A stretch of DNA of 64,000 nt, taken from Anaerobiospirillum sp. NML120448. Its GTDB lineage: Bacteria; Pseudomonadota; Gammaproteobacteria; Enterobacterales; Succinivibrionaceae. Numbering within the stretch: the stretch's first letter is position 1; each line of letters begins with the position of its first letter. Under the pieces are notes generated by a model. It did not search any database. It was not told the DNA's origin and saw only the letters and a program-made list of their open reading frames with translations. The stretch covers positions 28,365 to 92,364 of the forward strand of contig NZ_JALKIM010000006.1 in NCBI RefSeq assembly GCF_023050945.1, given 5' to 3'. Position numbers and translations under genes: made by a program. Positions 34,800 through 45,688 of this stretch are shown here, piece after piece.

Positions 34800-35624
34800 A
34801 TGCTATTTAAGCGCTCAGACACCAGCAAAAACAGCACCACCACCAGCCCTAGCGCTGGCAGCACTGGCAGCACTGGCTGTGCCAGTGCCAGCTCAGGCTG
34901 CGCCAGCGTCAGCACTAGCGACGCTAGTTGTGCTAGTAGCGAGCACTGCCACCAAAAGGCCAAGGGTAAGAAACAGCAGTCTAAGACTAGTAAAGATAAG
35001 TCTTGTAATAGTAGTGCCTTAGCTAAAGATCGACTGAGCGCTTTAATAAAAAACGATTTGCAAGATGAGCGGGAGCCTGAGAGTGTTGCTGAGCGCTTAA
35101 AGGCTGTGCTCAAGGACTCTCCTAGAGCTCGTGCAGAGCAAGAGGCAAAACTGATGGAGCCATCGGTCCAGTCAGATGGGGCTGGGGCTGATACTGAGGC
35201 CTGTGCTGGGGCTAGTGATAGTGATGAGCCTAAGTTTTATGCGCCAGTAGTGGTTTATACCGTAGAGGAGCTTGCCCAGGCACAAAAAGATAGGGCTGAG
35301 CGCATTGTTGTTAAAGGTGAGCTTGCTGAAAAACTAAAAGTGGCTTTAAAAGGCTTGCGCTCTATTGGAGCTGGTTCCTTAAATACTTTAGCTTTATGTC
35401 TAAGCGGAGCAGCTTTGCTGGCACCTTTTACAGGTGGTGTATCTTTAGGTGCGGCAGGTACTGCTATGGGTACATTAGGAGCGGCTTTAACAGCAACAGC
35501 TATTGCTGCTATTTCAGCTATTGGCTTGGCCTTAGTTATTGCTGTGTTTAAGGGCTATGATGAGGTGAAGCTTGGCGGTGGCGGTGTAGAGTTGGTAATC
35601 AAAAAGCATAAGGACAAAAAATAG
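34800..35624 (+). CDS. Orphan protein: Ser/Ala/Cys-rich N-terminus, hydrophobic Gly/Ala-rich C-terminus
   Basis: 274 residues from the ATG at 34800, where GAGGGAAG gives a good ribosome site. Residues about 10-50 are a Ser/Thr/Ala/Gly/Cys tract with at least four Cys, encoded by GCTAGCGCTGGC-type repeats. The middle is charged and helical (REPESVAERLKAVLKD). The last ~95 residues hold a long Ala/Gly-rich hydrophobic stretch (about 200-250) that could form a helical hairpin in a membrane, like glycine-zipper or pore-forming segments. I do not recognise a family. The stop codon lies in the 5' arm of the terminator hairpin. Confidence 0.65.
   Translation: MLFKRSDTSKNSTTTSPSAGSTGSTGCASASSGCASVSTSDASCASSEHCHQKAKGKKQQSKTSKDKSCNSSALAKDRLSALIKNDLQDEREPESVAERLKAVLKDSPRARAEQEAKLMEPSVQSDGAGADTEACAGASDSDEPKFYAPVVVYTVEELAQAQKDRAERIVVKGELAEKLKVALKGLRSIGAGSLNTLALCLSGAALLAPFTGGVSLGAAGTAMGTLGAALTATAIAAISAIGLALVIAVFKGYDEVKLGGGGVELVIKKHKDKK
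34840..34945 (+). repeat. In-gene GCTAGCGCTGGCAGC repeat
   Basis: Overlapping copies of CTAGCGCTGGCAGC, CACTGGCAGC, GTGCCAGTGCC and GACGCTAG words encode the Ser/Ala/Gly/Cys tract of the orphan protein. Confidence 0.75.
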
Positions 35625-35655
35625 GCCAAAAGACAAAATCTTTTGGCCTGTTGTG
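35623..35655. terminator. Hairpin terminator overlapping the orphan gene stop codon
   Basis: AGGCCAAAAGA (35623-35633) pairs perfectly with TCTTTTGGCCT (35639-35649), loop CAAAA. Shared by the convergent substrate-binding protein gene. Confidence 0.8.
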
Positions 35656-35682
35656 AAAATTAAGCTTTAATGAATGAATTAA

Positions 35683-36951
35683 TTAGAGACCGATTTGCAT
35701 CTCAGCATTAACTTGGGCATCTTTTAATACGCTGTCAATATCCTCACCACCTAAAACACGCTGTAAAGCTTCGGTAGAAATGCTTTCAATAGCATAGGTG
35801 TGTGGGCCATAGCTAATAGCTGGAATTTGGTTATTCCATTTAGCAAAATCAGAGTAAATCTTTTGACCGCCAAAGAACTCATCTTTTACATCGTAGTTAG
35901 AGATCTTAGAGCTATCCTTTAAGGAATTTACTAAAGAAATACGAGTTACTAAGTCGTTTAATAAGGACTCATCGCTAGCAAAGGTCTCTTTTAAGAAGTC
36001 CATAGCAACATCGGCATTCTTAGAATAGCCATTTACGTACCATTGAGAACCACCTAAGTTAGAGTAATGGGTAGCATTATCAACGGTAGAGAGTTTTGGT
36101 AGTGGAGCAATCCTCCACTTACCTGATTGCTCCTTGTTAGCCTGAATAGAAGGGGTGATCCAGCAGCCTTGAACTACACTAGCTACAGTGCCCTGTTGGA
36201 AAGTAGCTAATAACTGATTCCAACCATTGTAGTAAGTAACTAAATCAGCATCCTGCAGCTTCTTAAGAATAGTTAAGCCTTCCTTAAGAGCAGCATTATT
36301 AGTTACTAATACCTTAGAGCCGTCGGCATTGGTATACCAAGAAGAAGCAGATTGCATCATGACACGCACAATGCCTAAATCGCTTGGATCATAACCAAGT
36401 AAGTATGCGCCAGTCTTTTCTTTTACTTTCTTACCCATCTCAATGAACTGATCCCAAGTAATGTCTTGGAAATCATCAAGGGTATAACCAGCCTGCTCAA
36501 AGAGATCCATTCTTAAGAAAGTAGCTGTTACGCCTGAGTCAAATGGCACGCCATAGTGCTTGCCATTATAGCTAGAGGCAGCAGTCTTATAATCTGCAAA
36601 GTTAGACACATCAATAGTGCCATCCAAGCTCTTTAAAAAGCCCTCATAGCCAATAAGGAAGTTTTGAACACGGTAGTCTTCAATTAAAACTACGTCAGGT
36701 AGGGTACGAGTGTTATTAGCACCTAAAGAAGCATTTAGCTTTTGAATAATATCAGGCTGGGCAATTGATTCTACTTTTACTTTAACACCTGGGTGTTTAG
36801 CCTCGTAGCGCTCAGCAGCCATACGAGCAGCAGGTACGTTGAAGTGATCATCCCAACACCAAACTTTAATTTGAGTGTCAGCCATAGCGGCAGTAGCGCC
36901 TAATAATAAAGTGGAGCCTAATAAGGCAGTAAATGCGGACTTTAGTTTCAT
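35683..36951 (-). CDS. ABC transporter sugar-type substrate-binding protein
   Basis: 422 residues, family 1 extracellular solute-binding protein. A signal peptide ends AMA-DT at about residue 24. The mature start TQIKVWCWDDHFN and the AAERYEAKHPGVKVKVES motif are typical of carbohydrate-binding members. Later segments such as YGVPFDSGVTATFLRMDLFEQAG and the GCWITPS region fit the hinge. No permease or ATPase gene is adjacent, so its transporter must be encoded elsewhere or the gene has been separated. The ligand cannot be named. Confidence 0.88.
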   Translation of the reverse strand: MKLKSAFTALLGSTLLLGATAAMADTQIKVWCWDDHFNVPAARMAAERYEAKHPGVKVKVESIAQPDIIQKLNASLGANNTRTLPDVVLIEDYRVQNFLIGYEGFLKSLDGTIDVSNFADYKTAASSYNGKHYGVPFDSGVTATFLRMDLFEQAGYTLDDFQDITWDQFIEMGKKVKEKTGAYLLGYDPSDLGIVRVMMQSASSWYTNADGSKVLVTNNAALKEGLTILKKLQDADLVTYYNGWNQLLATFQQGTVASVVQGCWITPSIQANKEQSGKWRIAPLPKLSTVDNATHYSNLGGSQWYVNGYSKNADVAMDFLKETFASDESLLNDLVTRISLVNSLKDSSKISNYDVKDEFFGGQKIYSDFAKWNNQIPAISYGPHTYAIESISTEALQRVLGGEDIDSVLKDAQVNAEMQIGL

Positions 36952-37349
36952 AGAAAATTAACAGTACTTATATGCCATTGCACAACATACAAGCACTTCC
37001 TCCTGTGACAAGTTGCAAAATATTATTTGCATTATAAGGCACTTATTATACTGTGCTCGTGATCTTTGCAATTTGACCAATAATAATGCGATTAAGTTCG
37101 CAATTTTGCGTGATCGTTTGCGCACAGCGCCACCTTGTAGCGTTGTGTGGACAGTAATGGGCAGTGCCAGAGCTGCGCTGGCACAGCGCTGACGCATTGC
37201 TGGCACAGCGCTGATGCATTGCTGGTGCAGCGCTGGGGGCACGGCAGTGCTACAGAGGGGCAAAAGTCCCTATTAAGGAGCAAGAGCTGTAACTGTAGTG
37301 GTGGGCTTGCTCCTTAGGAATAGGGGTGGGCGATAAGAGGCGGGGTGCT
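36952..37349. other. Intergenic region upstream of the substrate-binding protein gene
   Basis: 398 bases. The SBP-proximal part holds its ribosome site and AT-rich promoter region; 37120-37260 is GC-rich repeats including three tandem 22-bp units; the rest is the gmhA 3' end. Apparent minus-strand ORFs here are products of the repeat. Confidence 0.7.
37177..37242. repeat. Three tandem 22-bp repeats
   Basis: Contiguous units at 37177-37198, 37199-37220 and 37221-37242, each beginning GCTGGCACAGCGCTG or a close variant. The first two differ at one base. Each unit contains the palindrome CAGCGCTG. Confidence 0.85.
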
Positions 37350-37949
37350 TTAGCGGCCTAAAGATGGATCGGTGATGAGGTTTTCGATACCACGAATAAA
37401 GATATGAATAATCATGGTATGAATTTCCTGAATACGATCGGCATAGCCATCATGAGGTACGATTAAAGGAATGTCGCATAGGTCTTTGAGCTTGCCGCCA
37501 TCTTTGCCTAGTAAGCAAATGCTCTTAATGCCTTTTTCTTTGCACACACGACAGGCTTCAATAATATTTTGGGAGTTGCCTGAGGTGGAAATACCTAAAA
37601 AGACATCACCCTTAAAAGCAGCGCCTTCTAAGAAGCGAGAGAAAATAAAGTCAAAACCATAATCATTGCCTACACAGGTAATATGGCAAGGATCGCAAAT
37701 GGAAATTGCTGCTAATGATGGACGGTTTAAGCGATAGCGTCCAGTAAGCTCTTCGGCAAAATGCATGGCATCGCACATACTGCCACCATTGCCAGCGCTA
37801 ATTACTTTACCGCCATTGCTAATGGATGTAGCCATCATATCAATAGCTTGTTCAATTTTTTCCTTAGTATCAGGGGCTTGTAAGTAGTTAGCCAATACTT
37901 GCTGAGCTTCTTTTAAATCATCTAGTACGTTAAATGACAGCATATCCAT
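37350..37949 (-). CDS. gmhA: Sedoheptulose 7-phosphate isomerase
   Basis: SIS-domain isomerase for the first step of ADP-heptose synthesis (LPS inner core). 199 residues (E. coli 192) from the ATG at 37949, with GAGG 9 nt upstream. It matches E. coli GmhA strongly: GGKVISAGNGGSMCDAMHFAEELTGRYR, CVGNDYGFDFIFSR, GISTSGNSQNIIEA and YADRIQEIHTMIIHI. The zinc-site His and Glu of this last block are kept, which separates it from DiaA. It starts 30 bases after the dnaQ stop on the same strand, so the two are probably cotranscribed. Confidence 0.95.
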   Translation of the reverse strand: MDMLSFNVLDDLKEAQQVLANYLQAPDTKEKIEQAIDMMATSISNGGKVISAGNGGSMCDAMHFAEELTGRYRLNRPSLAAISICDPCHITCVGNDYGFDFIFSRFLEGAAFKGDVFLGISTSGNSQNIIEACRVCKEKGIKSICLLGKDGGKLKDLCDIPLIVPHDGYADRIQEIHTMIIHIFIRGIENLITDPSLGR

Positions 37950-37979
37950 AGCATGTTTCCTCAAGTCTTTAGCAAAAAA

Positions 37980-38903
37980 TTAAGCCTTGCCTTGCACTCT
38001 ATTAACCCAATGTTGATAGGCAAAAGCATCTTCTTTTTGAATTTTAGCCAAGGCTTCTTGTTCTTGATCGCTTAATAAAGAACCAATTAAAGATTCTTTT
38101 TGTTCTTTAAGACGGTTTTGATATTCCTTTTTACCCTCTTCTTTACCCTTTTCTAAAAAAGGCATATTAAATTGAGGGCCCCAATTACTACCAGCTACAG
38201 CCCCACCGTCTTCATTGCTGGCAATTTTAGTTTTTTGGGCTAAATTAAAAATAGTATCGACGTGCTGAGCGTGACGGGCTCTTTCCACACTCATTACTTT
38301 AAGCTTACAACCATTTGGTCGCTTCCACTCACTAATATGGCCTGTAGAGTGATCAATGGTTAATTTAAAGTCAGTTTGACCTCCAGTCATGGCCAAATAG
38401 ACTTCGGCTAACAATTGAGCGTCCAATAGCGCACCGTGTTGTACACGGTGTTTGTTGCTCACACCGAAAATATTACACAAATTATCTAAGTTAACTTGGT
38501 GGCCTGGATGTAAAGTCATTGCCACTGACACAGTATCAGTTACAGTAGCGATGTCCTTAGTGGTTTCATGGAGGCCTAGTAAAGCAAACTCTTTATCCAT
38601 AAAGGAGGTATCGAACTTTGCGTTATGAATCAAGAGTTCAGAGCCACGAATAAAATCGATAAACTGTAAATATACATCCTTAAATGTAGGCTTATCTTTA
38701 AGATCATCCCAAGTCATACCATGCACCTTGGTAGCTTCCTCATCAATAGGACGCTCAGGGTTTAGGTAAAGTTGTAGATATCGGCCAGTAATTTTGCGAT
38801 CAATAATTTCTACACAGCCAATTTCAATAATACGGTGATCTCCAGGAGTGCCGTCGTCGGACTTACCTGTAGTTTCAGTATCTAATGCTACTTGTCTTTT
38901 CAT
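37980..38903 (-). CDS. dnaQ: DNA polymerase III epsilon subunit, extended C-terminus
   Basis: 3'-5' proofreading exonuclease of the replicase. DEDDh motifs: ALDTETTG (Exo I) near residue 6, HNAKFDTSFMD (Exo II) near 93, and HGALLDAQLLAEVY (Exo III) near 156. The segment VERARHAQHVDTIFNLAQKT resembles the alpha-binding helix of E. coli epsilon. 307 residues against 243: a ~70-residue charged Lys/Glu-rich tail follows that helix. Divergent from rnhA, the classic dnaQ-rnhA arrangement, though the gap here is unusually long (885 bases). Confidence 0.95.
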   Translation of the reverse strand: MKRQVALDTETTGKSDDGTPGDHRIIEIGCVEIIDRKITGRYLQLYLNPERPIDEEATKVHGMTWDDLKDKPTFKDVYLQFIDFIRGSELLIHNAKFDTSFMDKEFALLGLHETTKDIATVTDTVSVAMTLHPGHQVNLDNLCNIFGVSNKHRVQHGALLDAQLLAEVYLAMTGGQTDFKLTIDHSTGHISEWKRPNGCKLKVMSVERARHAQHVDTIFNLAQKTKIASNEDGGAVAGSNWGPQFNMPFLEKGKEEGKKEYQNRLKEQKESLIGSLLSDQEQEALAKIQKEDAFAYQHWVNRVQGKA

Positions 38904-39788
38904 GAAAATTCGTGCGTCTAAATGGAAAAAAGATAACCAAGCCTGTAATAAAGCAGGTGAGTATTAGTAATAATACTACGTATAGTTAATGTTAGCTGAA
39001 AGTATCTAAAAGCCCAAATGATACTATTTTTAGTTAGCTTATGCTAATTTCATGCGTCATTTTTAACAAAAAACCCATATTTTGTTGATTATTTATTATC
39101 AGTTGAGCGAATTTTAGAGGGTCAAACAGTGATATTTAAGGGGATTTGGTTCTTGTTGCTTACGGCTACTAAATAGCAGGTTAATCAAATAGTTGAGCCA
39201 AGGTATTTATTAAAGCTATTTAAGTAAAACATTAAATAAATTGAGATAGCTATTATTACGGGCTTTGCAAATAATTACACTTGTATACTAGTAATGGTAA
39301 AAGTGCCTTTAAATTGCGATTTACTAACAATTGAATGCTAATAAGAATCCCATAAATAAGCCAATCTGATTATTGAGATATTATTTATCAATATTAATTT
39401 TATGATAATCGCTAAATAATTGAGAGCTAGATCTCATAATTTGCGGTATCAGAAAAGCGTAAAAATAGCATAAAATCGGTATTTGCTATCATATTATAGA
39501 TATTACTGGTATACAAGATTTTTATATGATAAAATGGCTTGTATAAAGGCTTTTGCTAGGATTTATAGTTGCAAAAGATTCATGTTAAATTAGCTGGTTT
39601 TGCTCATATTTAATATGGTTTTGATATAATTACCGTGCTCTTTAGCAACATTAGCTTAAGGTTTAAAAATTTAATAGTAGGCCATTAAGTTAGTAGAGCT
39701 CCAAACAATATTACTGAGAGACTTGCTGTGAGACACATACACAGCTTAACTATTAACAACTGGATTAATTATTTGTCTTGGAGTGCTT
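38904..39788. other. Long AT-rich dnaQ-rnhA divergent intergenic region
   Basis: 885 bases, very AT-rich, no credible ORF on either strand and no tRNA-like fold. Several -10-like hexamers; the best is the extended -10 at 39622. A small hairpin AGTATTA/TAATACT is near 38960. In E. coli this spacer is only some tens of bases, so a small RNA or large regulatory region is possible, but I see no terminator-like T run to support one. Confidence 0.65.
39622..39630 (+). promoter_or_regulatory. Extended -10 promoter, probably rnhA
   Basis: TGATATAAT: TG one base before a perfect TATAAT. It would give a leader of about 150 nt to the rnhA start at 39789. Confidence 0.5.
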
Positions 39789-40253
39789 GTGAAAGAAGTA
39801 TTCGTTTATACAGATGGTTCTTGTTTAGGCAATCCTGGCCCTGGTGGCTATGGTGTCGTCCTAAAATACAAGCAATATACTAAGGAGTTGTCTCAAGGCT
39901 ATCAACATACGACTAACAATCGTATGGAACTCATGGCTGTGATTAGCGCCTTACAATGTCTTTTAGAGCCTTGCCTGTTACATATTACTACTGATAGTAA
40001 ATATGTAAAAAATGGCATTGAGTCATGGATTGCACTCTGGAAGAAAAACGGCTGGGTCACAAAGAGTAAAGAGCCTGTGAAAAATGCTGACTTATGGAAG
40101 AGCTTAGATAAATTATGCTCTGTTCATGACATCAAATGGCATTGGGTTAAAGGTCATAGTGGTCATCAAGAAAATGAGCGCTGTGATGAGTTAGCTCGTA
40201 ACGCTGCTTCAGGTAAATATGGAGCTTTGCGTAACGAAGACACTCAACCTTGA
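39789..40253 (+). CDS. rnhA: Ribonuclease HI
   Basis: Degrades RNA in RNA-DNA hybrids. 154 residues (E. coli 155) from the GTG at 39789: GGAG at 39780-39783 is 5 nt upstream, whereas the GTG at 39783 overlaps it. The four catalytic acids are recognisable: [16 protein letters not shown] (Asp), [13 protein letters not shown] (Glu), TTDSKYV (Asp) and CDELARNAA (Asp), with the His loop [11 protein letters not shown]. Basic handle region [16 protein letters not shown] is intact. Confidence 0.97.
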   Translation: MKEVFVYTDGSCLGNPGPGGYGVVLKYKQYTKELSQGYQHTTNNRMELMAVISALQCLLEPCLLHITTDSKYVKNGIESWIALWKKNGWVTKSKEPVKNADLWKSLDKLCSVHDIKWHWVKGHSGHQENERCDELARNAASGKYGALRNEDTQP

Positions 40254-40802
40254 TACTCAACTACTGCTAGTCTCATATTTTTGATTGCGTATAAGATACG
40301 CCATATGTGTTGTAGTAATGAATATGCAAGTTAGGATCACTTGCACAAGATAGATTTCTGGACAAATGAAAGTTTTTTGCCCTATCTAAGCTTATCCTGT
40401 GAATACAGGCTAACAATGAGGGTCAAAGATTTTTCGCTCTAGCTAATTTACGTCTATATGCCGCCAAGCAGAGGTGAAATTAACTAGAGCCACTAAGGTT
40501 AGCTTATTACGAAATTACGAAATAAACTTATACCTTTCATTTAGATAAGGGGTTGGTAAAAAAGTTTCGTAACTGTAAGAATTTATTTTTCTTATAGGCA
40601 ACTGCCCTAAAAGTGGTCACTTAGGTACGCTACAGGTCAGTTTAAACATAGCTAACTTACAACAGCAGCACCTCAATGAATAATTTAGCTTAGGTTATCG
40701 AACTTTTAAGCAGATAGTGCTCTGTTTTAGCCTTTTTTCCTGATGGTAAAAAAGAGGCTCTAGCGTGTTTAACAAATGGCATTTATGCCAAGCGAATATG
40801 GA
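40254..40802. other. rnhA-mltD intergenic region with a long hairpin
   Basis: 549 bases with no credible ORF. It holds smaller hairpins (GCAAGT/ACTTGC near 40327, CCTGT/ACAGG near 40396, TAAGAA/TTCTTA near 40578) and a long one at 40436-40490. It would be the mltD leader or could encode a small RNA. In E. coli other genes (gloB, yafS) lie between mltD and rnhA. Confidence 0.6.
40436..40490. other. Long imperfect hairpin; possible structured RNA
   Basis: GCTCTAG (40436-40442) pairs with CTAGAGC (40484-40490), and TAATTT (40444-40449) with AAATTA (40477-40482): 13 pairs with one C/A mismatch, around a 27-nt loop. Strand and function are unknown. Confidence 0.5.
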
Positions 40803-41876
40803 ATGATTAAGAAGACCTTTACTGTTTTACTTAGCTCATTTTTAGTTTTATCTTTGTTAGTAGGCTGTTCTAGTGAATCAGTCACTGAGAATAAGAACTT
40901 AGCCTCTGGCCCTATTGGCAATGCTGTTCTTGATAGTAAGACTCATGATAGCTCCAAGGTAAAGCTAGCCATTGAAGATCTCTATTACAATCCTAATAAG
41001 AATTATGGTTCTTTATGGAATAGTGATCTCTTCAATGAGAAGCGTTTTAAGCTCAATATTAAGCTTAATAAAGAAGAGCAAAAAGAAGCTAAGCTATTAG
41101 CACGTTCCTTTGAATCTCATATGGAGCGTGGCAAGGTATTTATGCACTATTTATTAACTGAGTTAAAAGAGCGTAACTTACCTGCTGAATTAGCTGCTGT
41201 TCCTTTAGTAGAAAGCGGCTTTAAGACTCGTGCTCGTTCCCATGCTAATGCTCATGGCCCTTGGCAATTCACCCGTCAAACTGGTAAAAGCTTTGGCTTA
41301 TCAGTAACCGACCAGTATGATGAGTTTTATGACTTTGTAGCTTCTACCGAGGCCTCATTAACTTATTTAGAGCATTTATATAATGCTTTAGGTAAAGACT
41401 GGGAGTTAGCCTTAGTTGGTTATAATCAGGGTGAATTTGGTGTTAAGAAGTTAATTCGTCGTGCTAAGGCAGGCGGTGTTAAGAATATTAATGCTCAAAC
41501 TGTTGCTTTAAGCCGTACTGCTCGTACTTATTTAAAGCGTTTTAAGGCTTATGCCGCTATTTTACAGCACCCAGAAGCTTTCGGTGTTGAGCATCCTGCG
41601 GTAGATAATCGTGTTGCTTTTAAGCGCATTCCTACTAAGGGTCGTGTTAACTCCATGAGTGAGGCTGCCAAGCTTGCAGGTGTCGACCTTAAGACCTTAA
41701 AGCACTTAAATGCTGGTTATTTAACTGATTCTTTAAATAGCTCCAAGCCTCATGGTTTATTAGTACCAATGGAGAATGCTTTACGTTTTGAGCGAGCTAT
41801 TGGTTTAAAGAGCATTGATCCTAACAATTTCGATTTAGCTACTGCCCATATCGAAACTTACCAGGTTAAGCTTTAA
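40803..41876 (+). CDS. mltD: Membrane-bound lytic murein transglycosylase D, shortened
   Basis: Lipoprotein that cleaves peptidoglycan glycan strands. 357 residues from ATG at 40803 (E. coli 452). The lipobox LLVGC puts the lipidated Cys near residue 22. The SLT domain has PLVESGFKTRARSHANAHGPWQF with the catalytic Glu and the YNQGEFGVKK motif. E. coli MltD carries two LysM domains; here one weak LysM-like region remains (EAAKLAGVDLKTLKHLNAGYL), so the C-terminus is reduced. It is near rnhA-dnaQ as in E. coli. An upstream start at 40776 would add nine residues and has no ribosome site. Confidence 0.9.
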   Translation: MIKKTFTVLLSSFLVLSLLVGCSSESVTENKNLASGPIGNAVLDSKTHDSSKVKLAIEDLYYNPNKNYGSLWNSDLFNEKRFKLNIKLNKEEQKEAKLLARSFESHMERGKVFMHYLLTELKERNLPAELAAVPLVESGFKTRARSHANAHGPWQFTRQTGKSFGLSVTDQYDEFYDFVASTEASLTYLEHLYNALGKDWELALVGYNQGEFGVKKLIRRAKAGGVKNINAQTVALSRTARTYLKRFKAYAAILQHPEAFGVEHPAVDNRVAFKRIPTKGRVNSMSEAAKLAGVDLKTLKHLNAGYLTDSLNSSKPHGLLVPMENALRFERAIGLKSIDPNNFDLATAHIETYQVKL

Positions 41877-41891
41877 AGAAAAAAAGTTTAG

Positions 41892-41936
41892 AAAAAAAGC
41901 TCTCTAATGAAAATTAGGGAGCTTTTTTAGTTTTTT
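41892..41936. terminator. Bidirectional terminator, mltD / lysR
   Basis: AGCTCTCTAAT and ATTAGGGAGCT pair with one G-T around GAAA, with A run before (from 41892) and T run after (to 41936). Confidence 0.9.
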
Positions 41937-42954
41937 ACAGTGGAATATGGTGTTTGTGGTAGCTTAGCTCTTTATCATTGAGCTTATCGCTAGAGTCTTG
42001 ATAAGAAATGAGATCGTCTTTAGCTTGTTCTAAAGAGGCCTTTTTCTGACCTAATTCCATAATGATAGTGCACAGTTCCATGAGCTCTTCTTGGCTAAAA
42101 TTCTTACGAGCAAAGCAGCTTAATGGTCTCTTAATAGCCTTGCCCTGACTGATAACTTCATATCTAAAGAGCTTATTGTGAGTGCTTAAATCACCTCTTA
42201 ATAAGGAGCGATCAACAATTAAGGCACTATTAGGTTGTTGCAGTATCAACTTACGACCGTCTTGAATATTGGTAGTAGTTTGACAGTTGAGGTTGTTTTG
42301 GTTGAACAGTGTGGCTAAGTATTGTTGCTCTTCAAGCAAATGCTCCTCTTCACACACTAAGATCAATTTAAACTTACTAAGCTCCTCAACATCAATTTTT
42401 AGTTTGCTATAACTATAAGAAGGTATTTCTATACTCTTAGGAATTTCGGCATACACCTTAGTAGCAAACAGCCTAGTCTTGCTAAAAGATTCAGTGGCAT
42501 TAAGTCTATTTTCATAAGAGATAAAAGCATTAAGGCAACCTGTACCAAAAAGCTCATAAAGCTCATCATGACTGCCGTAGAGAATACTTAGATCATAACC
42601 AGTACGATTTAATACTTGTTCTTTAAGCTTTTCAGGCAATTCTTTATTATCCATAGAGCTTAGTAGGCCCAGTCTTAAAGTAGAGCCTAAATTGTGATAA
42701 ACCCTTTGTACTTGTTTGGATAAATCATCAATTTCTTTGACTAAGGATAAAGAGCGCTCATAAAGTAACCTGCCAGCAGGACTAATAGTAAAAGTGCGGC
42801 CATTTCTATTGAGTAAGGTTACCTCTAGCTCTTTTTCAAGAGCTTTAATTTGTTGCGACAGTGCTGATTGAGTAATAAAGCACTCACTAGCAGCTTCGGT
42901 AAAGCTATGCTTTTCAACTAAGGTAATAAAGTAGCGTAATTGCTGAATCTGCAT
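41935..42954 (-). CDS. LysR family transcriptional regulator
   Basis: 339 residues. The winged helix-turn-helix is textbook LysR at the N-terminus: IQQLRYFITLVEKHSFTEAASECFITQSALSQQIKALEKELEVTLLNR (helix-turn-helix about 18-37). The effector domain (about 90-300) is diverged and gives no ligand clue. The C-terminal ~40 residues are an extra charged tail. LysR proteins often control a divergent neighbour, but here the upstream neighbour on that side is the repeat island and the 3' end of ligA, so the target is unknown. Confidence 0.92.
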   Translation of the reverse strand: MQIQQLRYFITLVEKHSFTEAASECFITQSALSQQIKALEKELEVTLLNRNGRTFTISPAGRLLYERSLSLVKEIDDLSKQVQRVYHNLGSTLRLGLLSSMDNKELPEKLKEQVLNRTGYDLSILYGSHDELYELFGTGCLNAFISYENRLNATESFSKTRLFATKVYAEIPKSIEIPSYSYSKLKIDVEELSKFKLILVCEEEHLLEEQQYLATLFNQNNLNCQTTTNIQDGRKLILQQPNSALIVDRSLLRGDLSTHNKLFRYEVISQGKAIKRPLSCFARKNFSQEELMELCTIIMELGQKKASLEQAKDDLISYQDSSDKLNDKELSYHKHHIPL

Positions 42955-43268
42955 AATAATGACATTGTTCTCTGAAGCTTGTGTAAGACTGTAAAGCTAA
43001 GTTAACACACAGCCTATCTATCTAGTAGAGTGTTTCTGATATTTGTGATCAACTTAGATAAAAAATACCCCTCTATACATAGCCATCAATAGGCATGATA
43101 AGGCAAGCCTAAAGCACAAGCCCTAAGGCTTGCTCTAGAACCCAGGCTCAGGCCCAGCCCCTGGCCAAGGCCTGAGAGCTGGCCCTGGCCATGGCCTTGG
43201 CTAGGCCCGAGCACTAGGCCATGGGCCTAGTAGGCACATGGCTAGGGCTAGGGGGTAAGAGGTTCTTA
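42955..43268. other. Intergenic region between lysR and ligA
   Basis: 314 bases: AT-rich lysR promoter region, then a GGCC-rich palindromic island at 43130-43260 beyond the ligA stop. Confidence 0.7.
43130..43260. repeat. GGCC/CCAGGC palindromic island after ligA
   Basis: About 130 bases of words such as CTGGCC, GGCCATGGCC, AGGCCTGAG and CTAGGGCTAGG, heavily self-complementary. It may act as the ligA 3' end structure. Confidence 0.7.
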
Positions 43269-45473
<2,205 letters not shown>

Positions 45474-45569
45474 CTAAATCAAGCCAACCCTACAAGGCAG
45501 CTGCACTATGTCGAGTAATATAAAAAAAGCACTGTGATAGTGCTTTAGAAAAATAACCCATAAGCATTA

Positions 45570-45672
45570 CGCCTAGGCCCCAGCCCCTGGCTTGTAGCCA
45601 TGCCAATGGCAGGCCAGACCAAAGTCTTGGCCTTGGCCAGGGCCTGGGCTAAAGCCCTGGCCTTGGGCCTTA
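45570..45672. repeat. GGCC-rich palindromic island between zipA and ligA
   Basis: Includes GGCCAGGGC and GCCCTGGCC, a 9-bp stem (about 45634-45661). About 250 bases separate zipA from ligA, unlike the tight spacing in E. coli, and this island lies within the probable operon. Confidence 0.7.
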
Positions 45673-45688
45673 GATAGCGCTGATAAAA

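Noticed and set aside
36958..37283. Overlapping minus-strand ORFs upstream of the substrate-binding protein gene
   Set aside because: They run through the 22-bp tandem repeats and yield Cys/Ala/Gln-rich peptides; start codons lack ribosome sites.
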